Below are positions 17,330 to 26,364 of a stretch of 64,000 nucleotides of DNA, one piece after another. Made by a program: the position numbers and the translations under genes. The DNA comes from Bacillota bacterium. GTDB taxonomy: Bacteria; Bacillota; Clostridia; Christensenellales; Aristaeellaceae. Location: assembly GCA_023398575.1 (NCBI GenBank), contig JAEWSC010000094.1:1-64000 (forward strand), given 5' to 3'. Position 1 is the stretch's first letter. Each line of letters opens with the position of its first letter. Below the pieces are notes generated by a model, which was not told the DNA's origin, did not search any database, and worked only from the letters and a program-made list of their open reading frames with translations.

Positions 17330-18484
17330 TTAGCGCAGATTCCTTTCGCAGCTTCGGCTAATATTCAGCAAGATGCCCACCGCAGCCATCATAATGGAGA
17401 TGGATGTGCCGCCTTTGCTGAAAAACGGCAGGGGCAGTCCCGTTGTAGGTAATATTCCCACGACTACTCCCATGTTCAGAAATGCCTGAATCACAATCAT
17501 TGCGGTAATTCCGGCCGCCAACAGGCAGCCAAACTTATCCCTGCAAGTGACAGCGATGCGCATACCGATGAACGCAAAAGCAAGAAAAAGAGCAATGACC
17601 ACAAGGCACCCGAACAGGCCAAAATCCTCCCCTACAATTGCAAAGATAAAATCGCTTTCCGGATAAGGAAGATATGCGTACTTTTGCCGGCCCTGACCAA
17701 GGCCCATACCGAACAAACCGCCAGAGCCAAAGGCAATTAATGACTGAGCCAGCTGATAACCTTCATCACTCATTTTGGCGAATGGATCACGGAAAGACAA
17801 AAGCCGTTCCCTTCGGTAAGGCTCACTCCATGCATAAAAAAGACCGGCAGCCACGCCCAGAATGCCCATCAGCCCCAAGTGTTTCCACTTGGCACCTGCT
17901 ATCAGCACCATTACGCCGCTAACCATAAGAATCGACATGGCGGTTGATAGATTTGGCTGCTCCAGTATCAGTAGAAAAAAGAAGCCAGGTATCACCATTA
18001 GCGGCACAATGCCCTTGAACAGGGATTGCACGCTGTCTCCGCTGTTGGAAAGCGCCGTCGCCAGAAAAAGAACGACCGCAAACTTGCACAGCTCGGAAGG
18101 TTGAAAACTGACACCAAGATTCAACCAACGCCTGGAACCATTCAAGTAAACGCCAATTCCGGGGATCAAGACAAGTACCAGCAATACAGTACTTAATCCC
18201 AGGCCCAAAAGTACCACCCAAGGCTTTTTGAAGAATGCATATGGCACTTTGGAGGTAACAATCAATGCTACACATCCCAGCGCAATGCCAACCAATTGCT
18301 CCTTAACCACCGCCAGTGGATCGCCCTTATCTTGTGCAGTATAGTAAGTGGCACTAAAAAGCACCAGCAGACCAGCCATCAGCAACAGAATAAGAACAGC
18401 CACCATGGCGCTGTCCACACCTCGTGGCTTTGCTAATGGAGCAATTCCAGCATCCGCCCTCACAGCGGCATGGGTATCCGTCAT
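17330..18484 (-). CDS. ftsW: SEDS peptidoglycan polymerase FtsW
   Basis: A 384-residue polytopic membrane protein of the SEDS family (FtsW/RodA/SpoVE) with about ten hydrophobic segments. Hallmarks are GSRRWLNLGVSFQPSELCKF, which includes the conserved extracellular region and its WL, a DFIFAIVGEDFGLFG loop with the catalytic-type Asp, and GLPLPFFSKGGTS near the end. It polymerises glycan strands from lipid II with a partner PBP, here probably the SpoVD-like protein upstream. ATG 18484 has a GGAAAGGG/TAGGG region upstream. FtsW versus the sporulation paralogue SpoVE cannot be separated by sequence inspection. Repeats flank the gene on both sides. Confidence 0.92.
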   Translation of the reverse strand: MTDTHAAVRADAGIAPLAKPRGVDSAMVAVLILLLMAGLLVLFSATYYTAQDKGDPLAVVKEQLVGIALGCVALIVTSKVPYAFFKKPWVVLLGLGLSTVLLVLVLIPGIGVYLNGSRRWLNLGVSFQPSELCKFAVVLFLATALSNSGDSVQSLFKGIVPLMVIPGFFFLLILEQPNLSTAMSILMVSGVMVLIAGAKWKHLGLMGILGVAAGLFYAWSEPYRRERLLSFRDPFAKMSDEGYQLAQSLIAFGSGGLFGMGLGQGRQKYAYLPYPESDFIFAIVGEDFGLFGCLVVIALFLAFAFIGMRIAVTCRDKFGCLLAAGITAMIVIQAFLNMGVVVGILPTTGLPLPFFSKGGTSISIMMAAVGILLNISRSCERNLR

Positions 18485-18868
18485 GCTGCCCTACCCTTTC
18501 CGGCGGAAAACCGCCCGTCAGGCACCCTCGGGGGAGGGAGGGGCTGTAATCGCCAAACTGGGTTCCTCAATTTGGCGAATTCGCACTTTTAGCCTGCAAG
18601 CTACGCTTGCGGCCGGCGAAAAGTGTAAGGAATGTTTGCTTCGCAAACGCCCCGCCCGCCCGGCAAAGCCGGGCGAAACGATTTCAAACGAGGGGCCTTC
18701 GGTCCCCTCGTTGCACCCCTGGGAAGTAATTGATACCAGGAGAGCACAATAAAGGAGGTTGCACTATCACAAATCAATACATCGATTCATGGAGCTTGCG
18801 CCCGAAGGTTTCCAAAGGGCGATCGGAAAGCCCTTTGGTCGTGCCCGCAGGCACGAAACCCTTGTATC
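18485..18868. repeat. Repeat-rich spacer between murD and ftsW (repeat family B, copy 1)
   Basis: This spacer interrupts the cluster and contains no gene. The core 18625-18695 (GTAAGGAATGTTTGCT, CGGCAAAGCCGG, ACGATTTCAAACGAGGG) matches 27506-27572 in the opposite orientation and, for its second half, 29959-30020. It contains hairpins: CGAGGGG/CCCCTCG (18689-18710 area), CCAAAGGGC/GCCCTTTGG (18812-18820 with 18830-18838) and GTGCC/GGCAC (18841-18854). The last two follow the murD stop and may weaken read-through. Confidence 0.7.
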
Positions 18869-20230
18869 TTACACCAGCGCATTCACCATCTCTTTAAAGA
18901 TGCGGCCCCGCTGCTCATAATCCGTAAACATATCAAAGCTTGCACATGCCGGAGAAAAGAGCACATTACCGCCCGAGACAGCGAAGGACCGTGCCTTGTC
19001 AATAGCGTCCTTCAAGGTCGTTGCATTCGTAATGCGATCAAAACCAGCATCAAGAAGCGCCTTTTCAATCTGTCCAGCCGTCTGGCCCAACAAAACCGCA
19101 TGGGACATAAAAGGTGAATTCGCAATCTCTTTGGCCAGAGGAGCAAAGTCTGTATGCTTGTCATATCCGCCCAACATAATAACCGTAGGGACTTTCATGG
19201 TCTGTACCGCTTTGATGGTAGAATCCACGTTGGTGCCCTTACTGTCGTTATAGTAGGTGACTCCGTTTAACTCCCTGGTGCGCTCAATGCGGTGCTCCAC
19301 CCCCTGAAAGGTGCGCAGGGAATGGCGGATGACCGGCGCAGGTACCCCCATGGCCACAGCCACAGCTGTTGCGGCCAGCGCATTTTCCAGATTATGCGGG
19401 CCTGGAATGTAAATCGAATCCACATCGCAAACGGCACGCGTTTCTCCGCCCCAGGCGCATACAATTTTCCCATTTTCCACGAACGCACCCAGCGGAACTG
19501 CTTGAGATCTGGAGAACCAAGCCACTCTGCTTTTCAGCTGACCTGCCATCTCCTGCAGGATGGGATCATCAAAGTTCAGCACAGCCACATCTTGGCTGTT
19601 TTGGTTTTCAAACAACCTGGCCTTCATGCGGATATATTCCTGCATGGTGCCATGGCGGTTCAAATGATCCTCTGTAATATTCAAAAGCGCAGCAACCTTG
19701 GGATGGAAGGTGTCAATGCTCTCCAGTTGAAAGCTGGAAACCTCTGCCACAATCACATCCTCCCGGCGGCTTGCCATGGCGGCGGCACTCATGGGATAAC
19801 CAATATTCCCTGCTACATAAGACAGCTTGCCGGCGTTTTTGAAAATTTCTCCCAGCAGCGACACGGTAGTCGTTTTGCCGTTGGTTCCAGAAACCGCAAC
19901 GACAGTCCCTTCCGCCAACTGAAAACCAAGTTCCAGCTCAGCGATAACCGGTATGCCCATTTCTTGCGCCTTTTGAATAAAGGATGATTGAATAGGCACG
20001 CCTGGGCTGATTACAATGGCATCCACCTGCGCAAAAAGCGTCTCCGGTTCCTGACCAAGATGCCATCTCACAGGCAGCGTGTCCAGTTCATCCAAGGAAA
20101 TGCGAAGATCCTCCCGTTTCTTTTGGTCCACCAAAAAGGGCGTCGCGCCATGTTTGACCAATAGCTGTGCCGCGGCCACGCCGCTACGGGCCATACCCAC
20201 CACCATCACATTTTTGCGCTCCCAGTTCAA
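18869..20230 (-). CDS. murD: UDP-MurNAc-L-alanine:D-glutamate ligase MurD
   Basis: A 453-residue cytoplasmic ATP-dependent ligase that adds D-Glu to UDP-MurNAc-L-Ala. The N-terminal UDP-binding Rossmann domain begins VMVVGMARSGVAAAQLL. The ATP loop is VSGTNGKTTT at about residue 113, the Mur central motif is LNITEDHLNRHGTM, and the C-terminal domain has ELNGVTYYNDSKGTNVDST and IMLGGYDK. The start is TTG 20230 (LNWERKN), because GAGGGGG lies seven bases upstream; the frame to 20260 adds ten residues with no site. It lies 44 bases downstream of mraY. Confidence 0.95.
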   Translation of the reverse strand: MNWERKNVMVVGMARSGVAAAQLLVKHGATPFLVDQKKREDLRISLDELDTLPVRWHLGQEPETLFAQVDAIVISPGVPIQSSFIQKAQEMGIPVIAELELGFQLAEGTVVAVSGTNGKTTTVSLLGEIFKNAGKLSYVAGNIGYPMSAAAMASRREDVIVAEVSSFQLESIDTFHPKVAALLNITEDHLNRHGTMQEYIRMKARLFENQNSQDVAVLNFDDPILQEMAGQLKSRVAWFSRSQAVPLGAFVENGKIVCAWGGETRAVCDVDSIYIPGPHNLENALAATAVAVAMGVPAPVIRHSLRTFQGVEHRIERTRELNGVTYYNDSKGTNVDSTIKAVQTMKVPTVIMLGGYDKHTDFAPLAKEIANSPFMSHAVLLGQTAGQIEKALLDAGFDRITNATTLKDAIDKARSFAVSGGNVLFSPACASFDMFTDYEQRGRIFKEMVNALV

Positions 20231-20274
20231 ACAAATACCCCCTCTATTCAGGCGGATCATGCGCCGTATCTTAT

Positions 20275-21303
20275 TTAGTATATGCCAACAACATTCATGG
20301 ATAGGAGCGCCACCAGCGATAAAATGCCGGTGACGATTGCATATAGGGCCACAACTTGAGTCTCTGAATATCCGCTTAACTCAAAATGATGATGGACTGG
20401 CGACATCTTGAAGATGCGCTTGCCATGAGTAAGCTTAAAATAAACCCGCTGTATGATCACCGACACCGATGACATAACCATTGTAAAGGAAATCAATACC
20501 ATCAAAAGGGGCTGACGCATAAGCATAGCCATAGCCACCGTGGCGCCGCCAATAAACATGGATCCCGTATCCCCCATAAATACCATGGCCGGATAGCGGT
20601 TAAACCTCAAAAAGCCCATGCACGCGCCTGTCAATGCTAATGCGAAAATGCCGATGTTATATAATCCGTCGTTCAATGTTGCTATTCCCATCAATGCGGC
20701 GGCAGGAAGCAAGAATACCGCCACCAACCCCCAGGCCGCGCTGCCGATAACAGTCACAGTGGACAACAGTCCGTCAATACCATCTTGAAGGTTGGCGCTA
20801 TTGATCATAAAAATAACCACCACCGTCATTAACGGTATATAAAAAACTCCCAGCTCCCATTCCACATTAAAGAATGGAACGATAATGCTGCTGCCTACCT
20901 GGGGATGAAAGAAGCAATACACAGAAAAGCCAATAGATACGATTACTTGACCTGCGATCTTCTGCCAGCCGGTCAAGCCTAGGCTACGTTTTTTTACGAC
21001 CTTGATATAGTCATCAGCAAATCCAATCAGCATGCTTAATATGCTTACTAGACAGGATGCCAGCGTAAAATCCCATATTCCATTCCAAGGACCTTGGTGA
21101 AAAACAAGGGCGGCCACAATTGTACCCAGGGCGATCATTAAGCCGCCCATCGTAGGTGTCCCCTGCTTTACCTTGTGCGTTTGCGGGCCAAGCTCATAAA
21201 TCGTTTGTCCAAACTTCAATCGGCGAAGTAGAGGCAAAATCCTAGGGCCAATAATCAGCAGCAGCGCAAAAGCCAAAAGCAGCGCCAGAATCATCCTTTG
21301 CAT
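20275..21303 (-). CDS. mraY: Phospho-MurNAc-pentapeptide transferase MraY
   Basis: A 342-residue polytopic membrane enzyme that attaches phospho-MurNAc-pentapeptide to undecaprenyl phosphate, forming lipid I. Catalytic and substrate motifs are all present: QGTPTMGGLMI near the N-terminus, the Asp pair in GFADDYIKV, NSANLQDGIDGL, FMGDTGSMFIGG, and the HHH motif in PVHHHFELSG. Its ribosome binding site is followed closely by the gene. It is preceded directly by murE with only 34 bases between, leaving no room for murF, which usually lies there. Confidence 0.96.
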   Translation of the reverse strand: MQRMILALLLAFALLLIIGPRILPLLRRLKFGQTIYELGPQTHKVKQGTPTMGGLMIALGTIVAALVFHQGPWNGIWDFTLASCLVSILSMLIGFADDYIKVVKKRSLGLTGWQKIAGQVIVSIGFSVYCFFHPQVGSSIIVPFFNVEWELGVFYIPLMTVVVIFMINSANLQDGIDGLLSTVTVIGSAAWGLVAVFLLPAAALMGIATLNDGLYNIGIFALALTGACMGFLRFNRYPAMVFMGDTGSMFIGGATVAMAMLMRQPLLMVLISFTMVMSSVSVIIQRVYFKLTHGKRIFKMSPVHHHFELSGYSETQVVALYAIVTGILSLVALLSMNVVGIY

Positions 21304-21337
21304 GTGATTCCTCCTTGTACATGAAGCCTTACGGCGC

Positions 21338-22798
21338 TTACCTTTGTATTTCTTCCAAAAGCTCGGTCACGACGACTTTTTCATCAAAGGGCCGCTTCAC
21401 GCCCATCACTTCTTGATATGTTTCATGTCCCTTGCCAGCCAGGATGATAATATCCCCTTCCTGTCCAATCTGCAGGGCATGGCGTATGGCATCCCGCCTG
21501 TTCTCAATCATGGTATATTTTGCTCCGGTAAGCTTGATACCATCTTCCACTGCCTTCAAGATAAGATAAGGGTCTTCGGTCCTGGGATTATCGCTGGTGA
21601 GGATGGAATAATCGGCCAGCCGGCCCGCGATTTTGCCCATGATTGGCCGCTTTCCCTGATCACGGTCACCGCCGCAGCCAAAGACGACAATAATGCGCTT
21701 TCTGGCAAATTCCTTTACAGTAGTCAGTATATTTTCCAGCGCGTCGGGTGTATGGGAATAATCCAAAATAACCTTATAGGGCGTATTGATGGGCAGCATC
21801 TCGATACGTCCCGGAACGCCAGTTACACTTTCCAACCCCAATTTGATGTCCTCACCAGACACACCCAGGATCATGGCCAGGGAGGCCGCGGCAATGGCAT
21901 TATACACGTTAAACATGCCCGTCATCTTCAAATGAACGGTAACATTGTGCATATCCTGAAGCTTTAGGTCAAAGCGTACACCATTTTCGCTGATTTCGAT
22001 ATCCCGGGCGTACAGGTCGGCATTGCTGCAAATGCCATAGGTCAGATAAGGAATATTCAATTCCTTCAACATCGCGGGGGTCGTATCCTCATCGGCGTTA
22101 AACGAAGCGTTGCGGACCATGCCGGAGGTGAACAACTGCTTCTTGGCTTCAAAATACCGTTCCATGGTATGGAAATAGTCCAAATGATCCTGGGAAAGGT
22201 TTGTATAGCTTGCAGCTTCAAAGGTAAGCCCGTCCAACTTGCGCAGATCCAAGGCATGGGCGGAGACCTCCATGCTCACAACCTGAACCCCCGCATCCGC
22301 CATTTGCCGAAGTGTTGCCTGCAGCTCAATAGGATCGGGTGTGGTCAATTCACTTTTGAGCTTTTTATTCCCTATCAGATTGCCCGTCGTGCCGATCAGG
22401 CCGCATGTATAGCCAGCCTGCTCCAAAATGGCCTTTACCAGATAACTGGTGGTCGTTTTTCCTTTGGTACCCGTAACACCTACCAGCTTTAATTGCCTTG
22501 CCGGATGTCCGTAAAAGGCGGCTGCAACCCGGGCCATGGAAGCCCTGCCATCAGACACCAGCACCTGTGGAACAGCGATGTCAGGCAAGAACCTCTCCAC
22601 CACCAAAGCCACGCAGCCATTGGATACCGCCTGTGGTACAAACTGATGAGCATCAAAATGCATGCCGGATATGCAAAAGAACAGGCCCTTCTCCACTTTT
22701 TCCCGGCTATTAGCGGTAACATGGTTAATGTCCACCGTCAAATCGCCCCGGGTGTCCAGTAAGTAGGGCAAATCAGCAAGCAATGATTGTAAGGTCAT
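21338..22798 (-). CDS. murE: UDP-MurNAc-tripeptide synthetase MurE, meso-DAP type
   Basis: A 486-residue ligase adding the third stem-peptide residue. The ATP loop is GVTGTKGKTTTSYL at about residue 110, the central motif is TNLSQDHLDYFHTME, and the C-terminal domain contains FGCGGDRDQGKRP and LTSDNPRTEDP. DNPR is the motif that recognises meso-diaminopimelate in characterised MurE enzymes, so this cell wall is probably of the A1-gamma meso-DAP type. The start is ATG 22798 with GGAGGG seven bases upstream; the frame to 22855 would overlap the preceding PBP gene. Family length is normal. Confidence 0.95.
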   Translation of the reverse strand: MTLQSLLADLPYLLDTRGDLTVDINHVTANSREKVEKGLFFCISGMHFDAHQFVPQAVSNGCVALVVERFLPDIAVPQVLVSDGRASMARVAAAFYGHPARQLKLVGVTGTKGKTTTSYLVKAILEQAGYTCGLIGTTGNLIGNKKLKSELTTPDPIELQATLRQMADAGVQVVSMEVSAHALDLRKLDGLTFEAASYTNLSQDHLDYFHTMERYFEAKKQLFTSGMVRNASFNADEDTTPAMLKELNIPYLTYGICSNADLYARDIEISENGVRFDLKLQDMHNVTVHLKMTGMFNVYNAIAAASLAMILGVSGEDIKLGLESVTGVPGRIEMLPINTPYKVILDYSHTPDALENILTTVKEFARKRIIVVFGCGGDRDQGKRPIMGKIAGRLADYSILTSDNPRTEDPYLILKAVEDGIKLTGAKYTMIENRRDAIRHALQIGQEGDIIILAGKGHETYQEVMGVKRPFDEKVVVTELLEEIQR

Positions 22799-22829
22799 CT
22801 TATGTCCCTCCGCTATGCAAACTAGGCAA

Positions 22830-24959
22830 TCATCCGCCCGGCATTTGGAATTCAACTGTTATCTTTTCACCGGGAGATACAAATTCTCCTGCCGCAGGCG
22901 ATTGAGAAACCGCAAGTCCGCTGCCTGCAATCTCCATCTCCAGCGTTCTCATCCTAAGTAATCTTCCAGCCTCTACCATAGAAAGCCCCGCCACATCGGG
23001 CACCTGAACCAATTCGGTAGGCGTCATCACTTCACCCTGCTGAGTATAAAGCATGACCTGGTTGCCAACAGAAAGAGTAGTGCCTGCCGCCGGCATTTGA
23101 TCTGTCACCATGTCTGACTGTCCATCATCCACAGTTAACAGCTTTATTTCTCCCAACCGCCTTTTTGCGTCCTTCAGAGAGAGGCCAACAACATTGGGTA
23201 CAGATACTTCGGGTTGTGCCGTAGCATTGGGGTTGGAGGGAGCTACGCCAAGGTACTTGAGGGTATCTGCCATCACTTGCTTGGCAAAAGGTGCCGCTGT
23301 TGTGCCGCCATAATCTACCGGCACCAACGCTTCATCGACCACCACCAGGATAGCAAACCGAGGATTATCCGCCGGCGCAAAACCCAGGAAAGACCCAATG
23401 TGCACATTCCTGACGATTTTGCCGTCCTTGTATACCTGTGCGGTACCTGTCTTGCCGCCGATACGGTAGCCGGCAATGGCCGCATTACGGCCGCCGCCCT
23501 CTTCTACCACGCTCTCCAGCATTTCCCGCACGGTGGCGGATGTTTCGGGACTGATGGGGTTGGATATCACCTGAGCGCCATTTCGTTGGAGAACTTCCCC
23601 TTCGGGCGACAATATTTCCTCTACCAGATAGGGCTTTAGCAGCTTTCCCCCGTTCACGGCCGCACAAGCTGCCGTAATCAATTGCAGCGGCGTTACGGCA
23701 ATGCTCTGGCCAAAGCCGATACGCGCGATATCAACGGTTTTCACGTAACGGCTGTTAATCAGTATGCCCGTTGCTTCCCCAGGTAAATCAATGCCTGTGG
23801 GCGTTCCCAATCCAAACGCTTTCAGATACTTGTAAAAGGTATCCCGGCCCATACGCACCGCCAACTCCACAAAAACAGGATTGCAGCTGTTTTGCAGTGC
23901 TTCACGCATGCTTTCCGCCCCGTGAGGTGCGCCCCAGCAGCGGATGGTGTCGCCATCCACCGTAACCTTCCCCGAACAGTAAAATCTGTCATCTGGGTTG
24001 GTGACACCGCTGTCAATGGCGGCAGATGTGGTAACAATCTTGAAAGTAGAGCCAGGCTCATACACATCGCTGATAATGCTGATGCGCATCAGCTGGGTCA
24101 GTGTGTCAATGGCATCCCGCGGTGGATTGTTGGGGTCATAGTCCGGCTTGCTGACCATGCCCAGAATGGCGCCAGTTTTCACATCCATCACAATGGCATG
24201 CACAGCTTTGGCGTTGTTCACCTCAATAGCTTCACGCATGGCCTTTTCACAAAAACCCTGTATGGTGCTATCGATGGTCAGCTTTAAGGTATTGCCGGCT
24301 TGCGGCTGGATATATGCAGTCTGCCCGCCAGGCAATGTACGGGCTTTTGCGTCCACCTCGTGTACAAACGCGCCTGGCCTGCCCTTCAGCAGCGTATCAT
24401 ACTGCTGCTCCAGCCCAGATTGCCCCACACTGTCAACATTGGTCAGCCCCAGAACCTGGCTGAGAAACTCGCCTTTGGGGTACCAACGCATGGTATCCTC
24501 ATCGAAGCTGATTCCCTGAAGTGACTTTTTCTGCGCGACATCCTGCTGCGCCATCAAGCTGCGGATTGTATCCACCGTTTCCCGGCTTACCTGCCGCTTT
24601 AAAATCACCGAAGCCTTGGTCTTGTCCGTTATTTTGGTCTTGGCGCTTTCCCTGTTGATGTTCAAAAGCGGACACAAGATATCCAGCATGGCTTCCGGCT
24701 CTTTCACCTGCTGCGGGTTGGCACAAACAATGTACGCAGTTGTGCTCAGTGTGATCGTCTGGCCAAGACGGTCTACAATGCTGCCCCGCTTGGCGGATAC
24801 AGCACCCGAACGGGTCCATTGACTAACGCCCCTGGCTGTCAGCGATTCTGCCTGGAAAATGGCCAGACTGCCAATGCGCACGCCGACCGCTCCAAAGAGC
24901 AGTACAAATATGCAGGTGAGCAGCAGCAGTCTTTTGCGGATCAATAGCTCGGGATACAA
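22830..24959 (-). CDS. Class B penicillin-binding protein with PASTA domains, SpoVD/PBP2B type
   Basis: A 709-residue transpeptidase anchored by one N-terminal membrane segment (RLLLLTCIFVLLFGAVGVRI). The pedestal domain spans about 50-220. The transpeptidase domain has all three active-site motifs: STFK in YEPGSTFKIVTTS, SCN in LQNSCNPVF, and KTG in IGGKTGTAQ. Two PASTA domains follow (about residues 580-645 and 647-709), beginning VSVPNVVGLSLKDAKRRL and VQVPDVAGLSMVEAGRLL. It cross-links septal peptidoglycan with FtsW. PASTA domains and position suit either the vegetative PBP2B or the spore-cortex SpoVD; I cannot decide. The start is TTG 24959 with GGGGG eight bases upstream. Confidence 0.92.
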   Translation of the reverse strand: MYPELLIRKRLLLLTCIFVLLFGAVGVRIGSLAIFQAESLTARGVSQWTRSGAVSAKRGSIVDRLGQTITLSTTAYIVCANPQQVKEPEAMLDILCPLLNINRESAKTKITDKTKASVILKRQVSRETVDTIRSLMAQQDVAQKKSLQGISFDEDTMRWYPKGEFLSQVLGLTNVDSVGQSGLEQQYDTLLKGRPGAFVHEVDAKARTLPGGQTAYIQPQAGNTLKLTIDSTIQGFCEKAMREAIEVNNAKAVHAIVMDVKTGAILGMVSKPDYDPNNPPRDAIDTLTQLMRISIISDVYEPGSTFKIVTTSAAIDSGVTNPDDRFYCSGKVTVDGDTIRCWGAPHGAESMREALQNSCNPVFVELAVRMGRDTFYKYLKAFGLGTPTGIDLPGEATGILINSRYVKTVDIARIGFGQSIAVTPLQLITAACAAVNGGKLLKPYLVEEILSPEGEVLQRNGAQVISNPISPETSATVREMLESVVEEGGGRNAAIAGYRIGGKTGTAQVYKDGKIVRNVHIGSFLGFAPADNPRFAILVVVDEALVPVDYGGTTAAPFAKQVMADTLKYLGVAPSNPNATAQPEVSVPNVVGLSLKDAKRRLGEIKLLTVDDGQSDMVTDQMPAAGTTLSVGNQVMLYTQQGEVMTPTELVQVPDVAGLSMVEAGRLLRMRTLEMEIAGSGLAVSQSPAAGEFVSPGEKITVEFQMPGG

Positions 24960-25002
24960 GGCTCATCCCCCCGGGCGGCTATGAAAAAAGCGTCTTTGCC
25001 GC

Positions 25003-25587
25003 TTAATCCAAAAAGCCGATCAATATGGCATATATTCCAGAACGCGCCGGGGGGACGGCGGCCTGAACTTCCTGAACCTCATGCCTGGTACTTGGTGCTG
25101 TAAGATATACCACGTCTGCGCCTTCAGCAGCGACCATACCTAAATTCCTGGCGGCTGCATAGCAGATTTTTGCGCCATCTGAAGCCGCATCCAATTGCAC
25201 GGCAAGATCATTGTTGGCTTTTTGATTTACCTCGATTTGTGTGCGCAGGGTGAAAAGCGCTTTGGATGCTTCTGTCAGCCGGCTCATATTTACCAGTGTA
25301 ATAATTCCCAGCGTAAAAACGACGAAACCTACAACACACAGGGCTGTTATATAAGCCATACCGCCACGAATGGGGCGCTCATGCCGGGGGGCAGCCGCTG
25401 CTGCGCGGGTACGGGGCGCACGGCGCACTGGAATCCTGCCGGGAACAGGAATGTCGTTTTCATCCACATCGCCGTAAGGAAGCAATACGTTAGGGCGCAC
25501 ACTGATCCTAGTAGCGCTGCCGCTTGAAACACCCACCTTTGCATACCGGCCCTTTACGGCACGATTCATGCCAACGGCGCTTGTCAT
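25003..25587 (-). CDS. FtsL-like septum protein
   Basis: A 194-residue bitopic protein in the ftsL position. The N-terminal 75 residues are basic and Pro/Ala/Arg-rich (RIPVRRAPRTRAAAAAPRHE), then one membrane segment (MAYITALCVVGFVVFTLGII), then a heptad-like helix of about 40 residues (LTEASKALFTLRTQIEVNQK). FtsL and DivIC-type proteins share this layout and pair with FtsQ/DivIB. The sequence itself is poorly conserved, so the name rests on topology and synteny. ATG 25587 has AGGA close upstream. The gap to mraZ is only 37 bases, so rsmH, which normally lies here, is absent. Confidence 0.72.
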   Translation of the reverse strand: MTSAVGMNRAVKGRYAKVGVSSGSATRISVRPNVLLPYGDVDENDIPVPGRIPVRRAPRTRAAAAAPRHERPIRGGMAYITALCVVGFVVFTLGIITLVNMSRLTEASKALFTLRTQIEVNQKANNDLAVQLDAASDGAKICYAAARNLGMVAAEGADVVYLTAPSTRHEVQEVQAAVPPARSGIYAILIGFLD

Positions 25588-25624
25588 ACGTATCCTATCC
25601 CCCTTACCGCCGGTTTAGAACATG

Positions 25625-26185
25625 CTAGAGCTGTAGATTACCCATGAACTCCAGGATATCGTCCTCATTCTCCTTGTAGAAGCGTTCTTCATCTGCCGCA
25701 TTTTCGCTGGTGACAATGCGGATATGGTCATCAGCACCGCTGATTTCTACATCACGGGCATCACCAAGCATCTCCTGCCTGAGCTTGCCCGGCAGAAGGA
25801 TGCGGCCTTGATTATCGCTCTCCAAATTTGGATAGCAAAACTTGAAAAAGCGGTTCAGGTATACCTGCACCTTGGGTTTGTTGCCATGCAGACGGCGGAT
25901 CTCCGACATTTCACGGATGAGTGACAGCCATGTGCGCTGGGGATACAGTGCAATAGCCTTTTGATCTTTGGTAGGTCCTATGGTGAACTGCTTGCCCAGG
26001 CTATCCCTATAATCAGCGGGTATGATAATGCGGCCCTTGCTATCAATAGCATGGTCATATGCGCCGTAAAAAGCGTCAAAGGAGGCTTCTGGCGATGTGC
26101 TTGCGGCCGTTTCCTGATTTCCGGCTGCTTCAGGCTTCACTGCGTCCGCTTCGCCTTGCAGCTTGCCTTTTTCCTCGTCCGCCAC
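25625..26185 (-). CDS. mraZ: Transcriptional regulator MraZ with N-terminal extension
   Basis: A 186-residue DNA-binding protein of the MraZ family with two SpoVT-AbrB domains. The first starts YGAYDHAIDSKGRIIIPADYR (about residues 40-60) and the second CYPNLESDNQGRILLPGKLR. MraZ binds tandem boxes in its own promoter and controls the division cluster. The family is usually about 143 residues and starts directly with the first domain; this protein has about 38 additional acidic and Ala-rich residues at the N-terminus. GTG 26185 has GGAGGTGG six bases upstream, and I see no equally good site nearer the domain, so the extension looks real. It is the first gene of the dcw cluster. Confidence 0.93.
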   Translation of the reverse strand: MADEEKGKLQGEADAVKPEAAGNQETAASTSPEASFDAFYGAYDHAIDSKGRIIIPADYRDSLGKQFTIGPTKDQKAIALYPQRTWLSLIREMSEIRRLHGNKPKVQVYLNRFFKFCYPNLESDNQGRILLPGKLRQEMLGDARDVEISGADDHIRIVTSENAADEERFYKENEDDILEFMGNLQL

Positions 26186-26202
26186 AACGCCACCTCCTGT
26201 TC

Positions 26203-26265
26203 CACCACTTCACACCACTTTTAGGGATGTGCAACCATTATGCACCACTTTTTTCATCCCGTCAA
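26203..26265 (-). promoter_or_regulatory. dcw cluster promoter with three MraZ-like boxes
   Basis: On the minus strand, TTGACG (26265-26260), a 17-base spacer and CATAAT (26242-26237). Three AAGTGGTG boxes lie at 26250-26243 (in the spacer), 26220-26213 and 26210-26203. Their spacing is 30 and 10 bases, close to whole DNA turns, as in known MraZ operators. This supports autoregulation of the division cluster. Confidence 0.75.
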
Positions 26266-26364
26266 TTCCCACTGTGAATATTCTTTCACTCATATACTTC
26301 ACATTTTTGTAACATATAAATAATTTTTGAGAAATTACGTTCGCATTTCATATGAAAAATGGCA

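Noticed and set aside
18348..18752. 134-residue plus-strand frame across the repeat
   Set aside because: It reads through repeat family B and overlaps the ftsW start on the other strand. The repeat gives the same peptide (KECLL, TISNEG) at 27.5 kb, showing it is not a gene.
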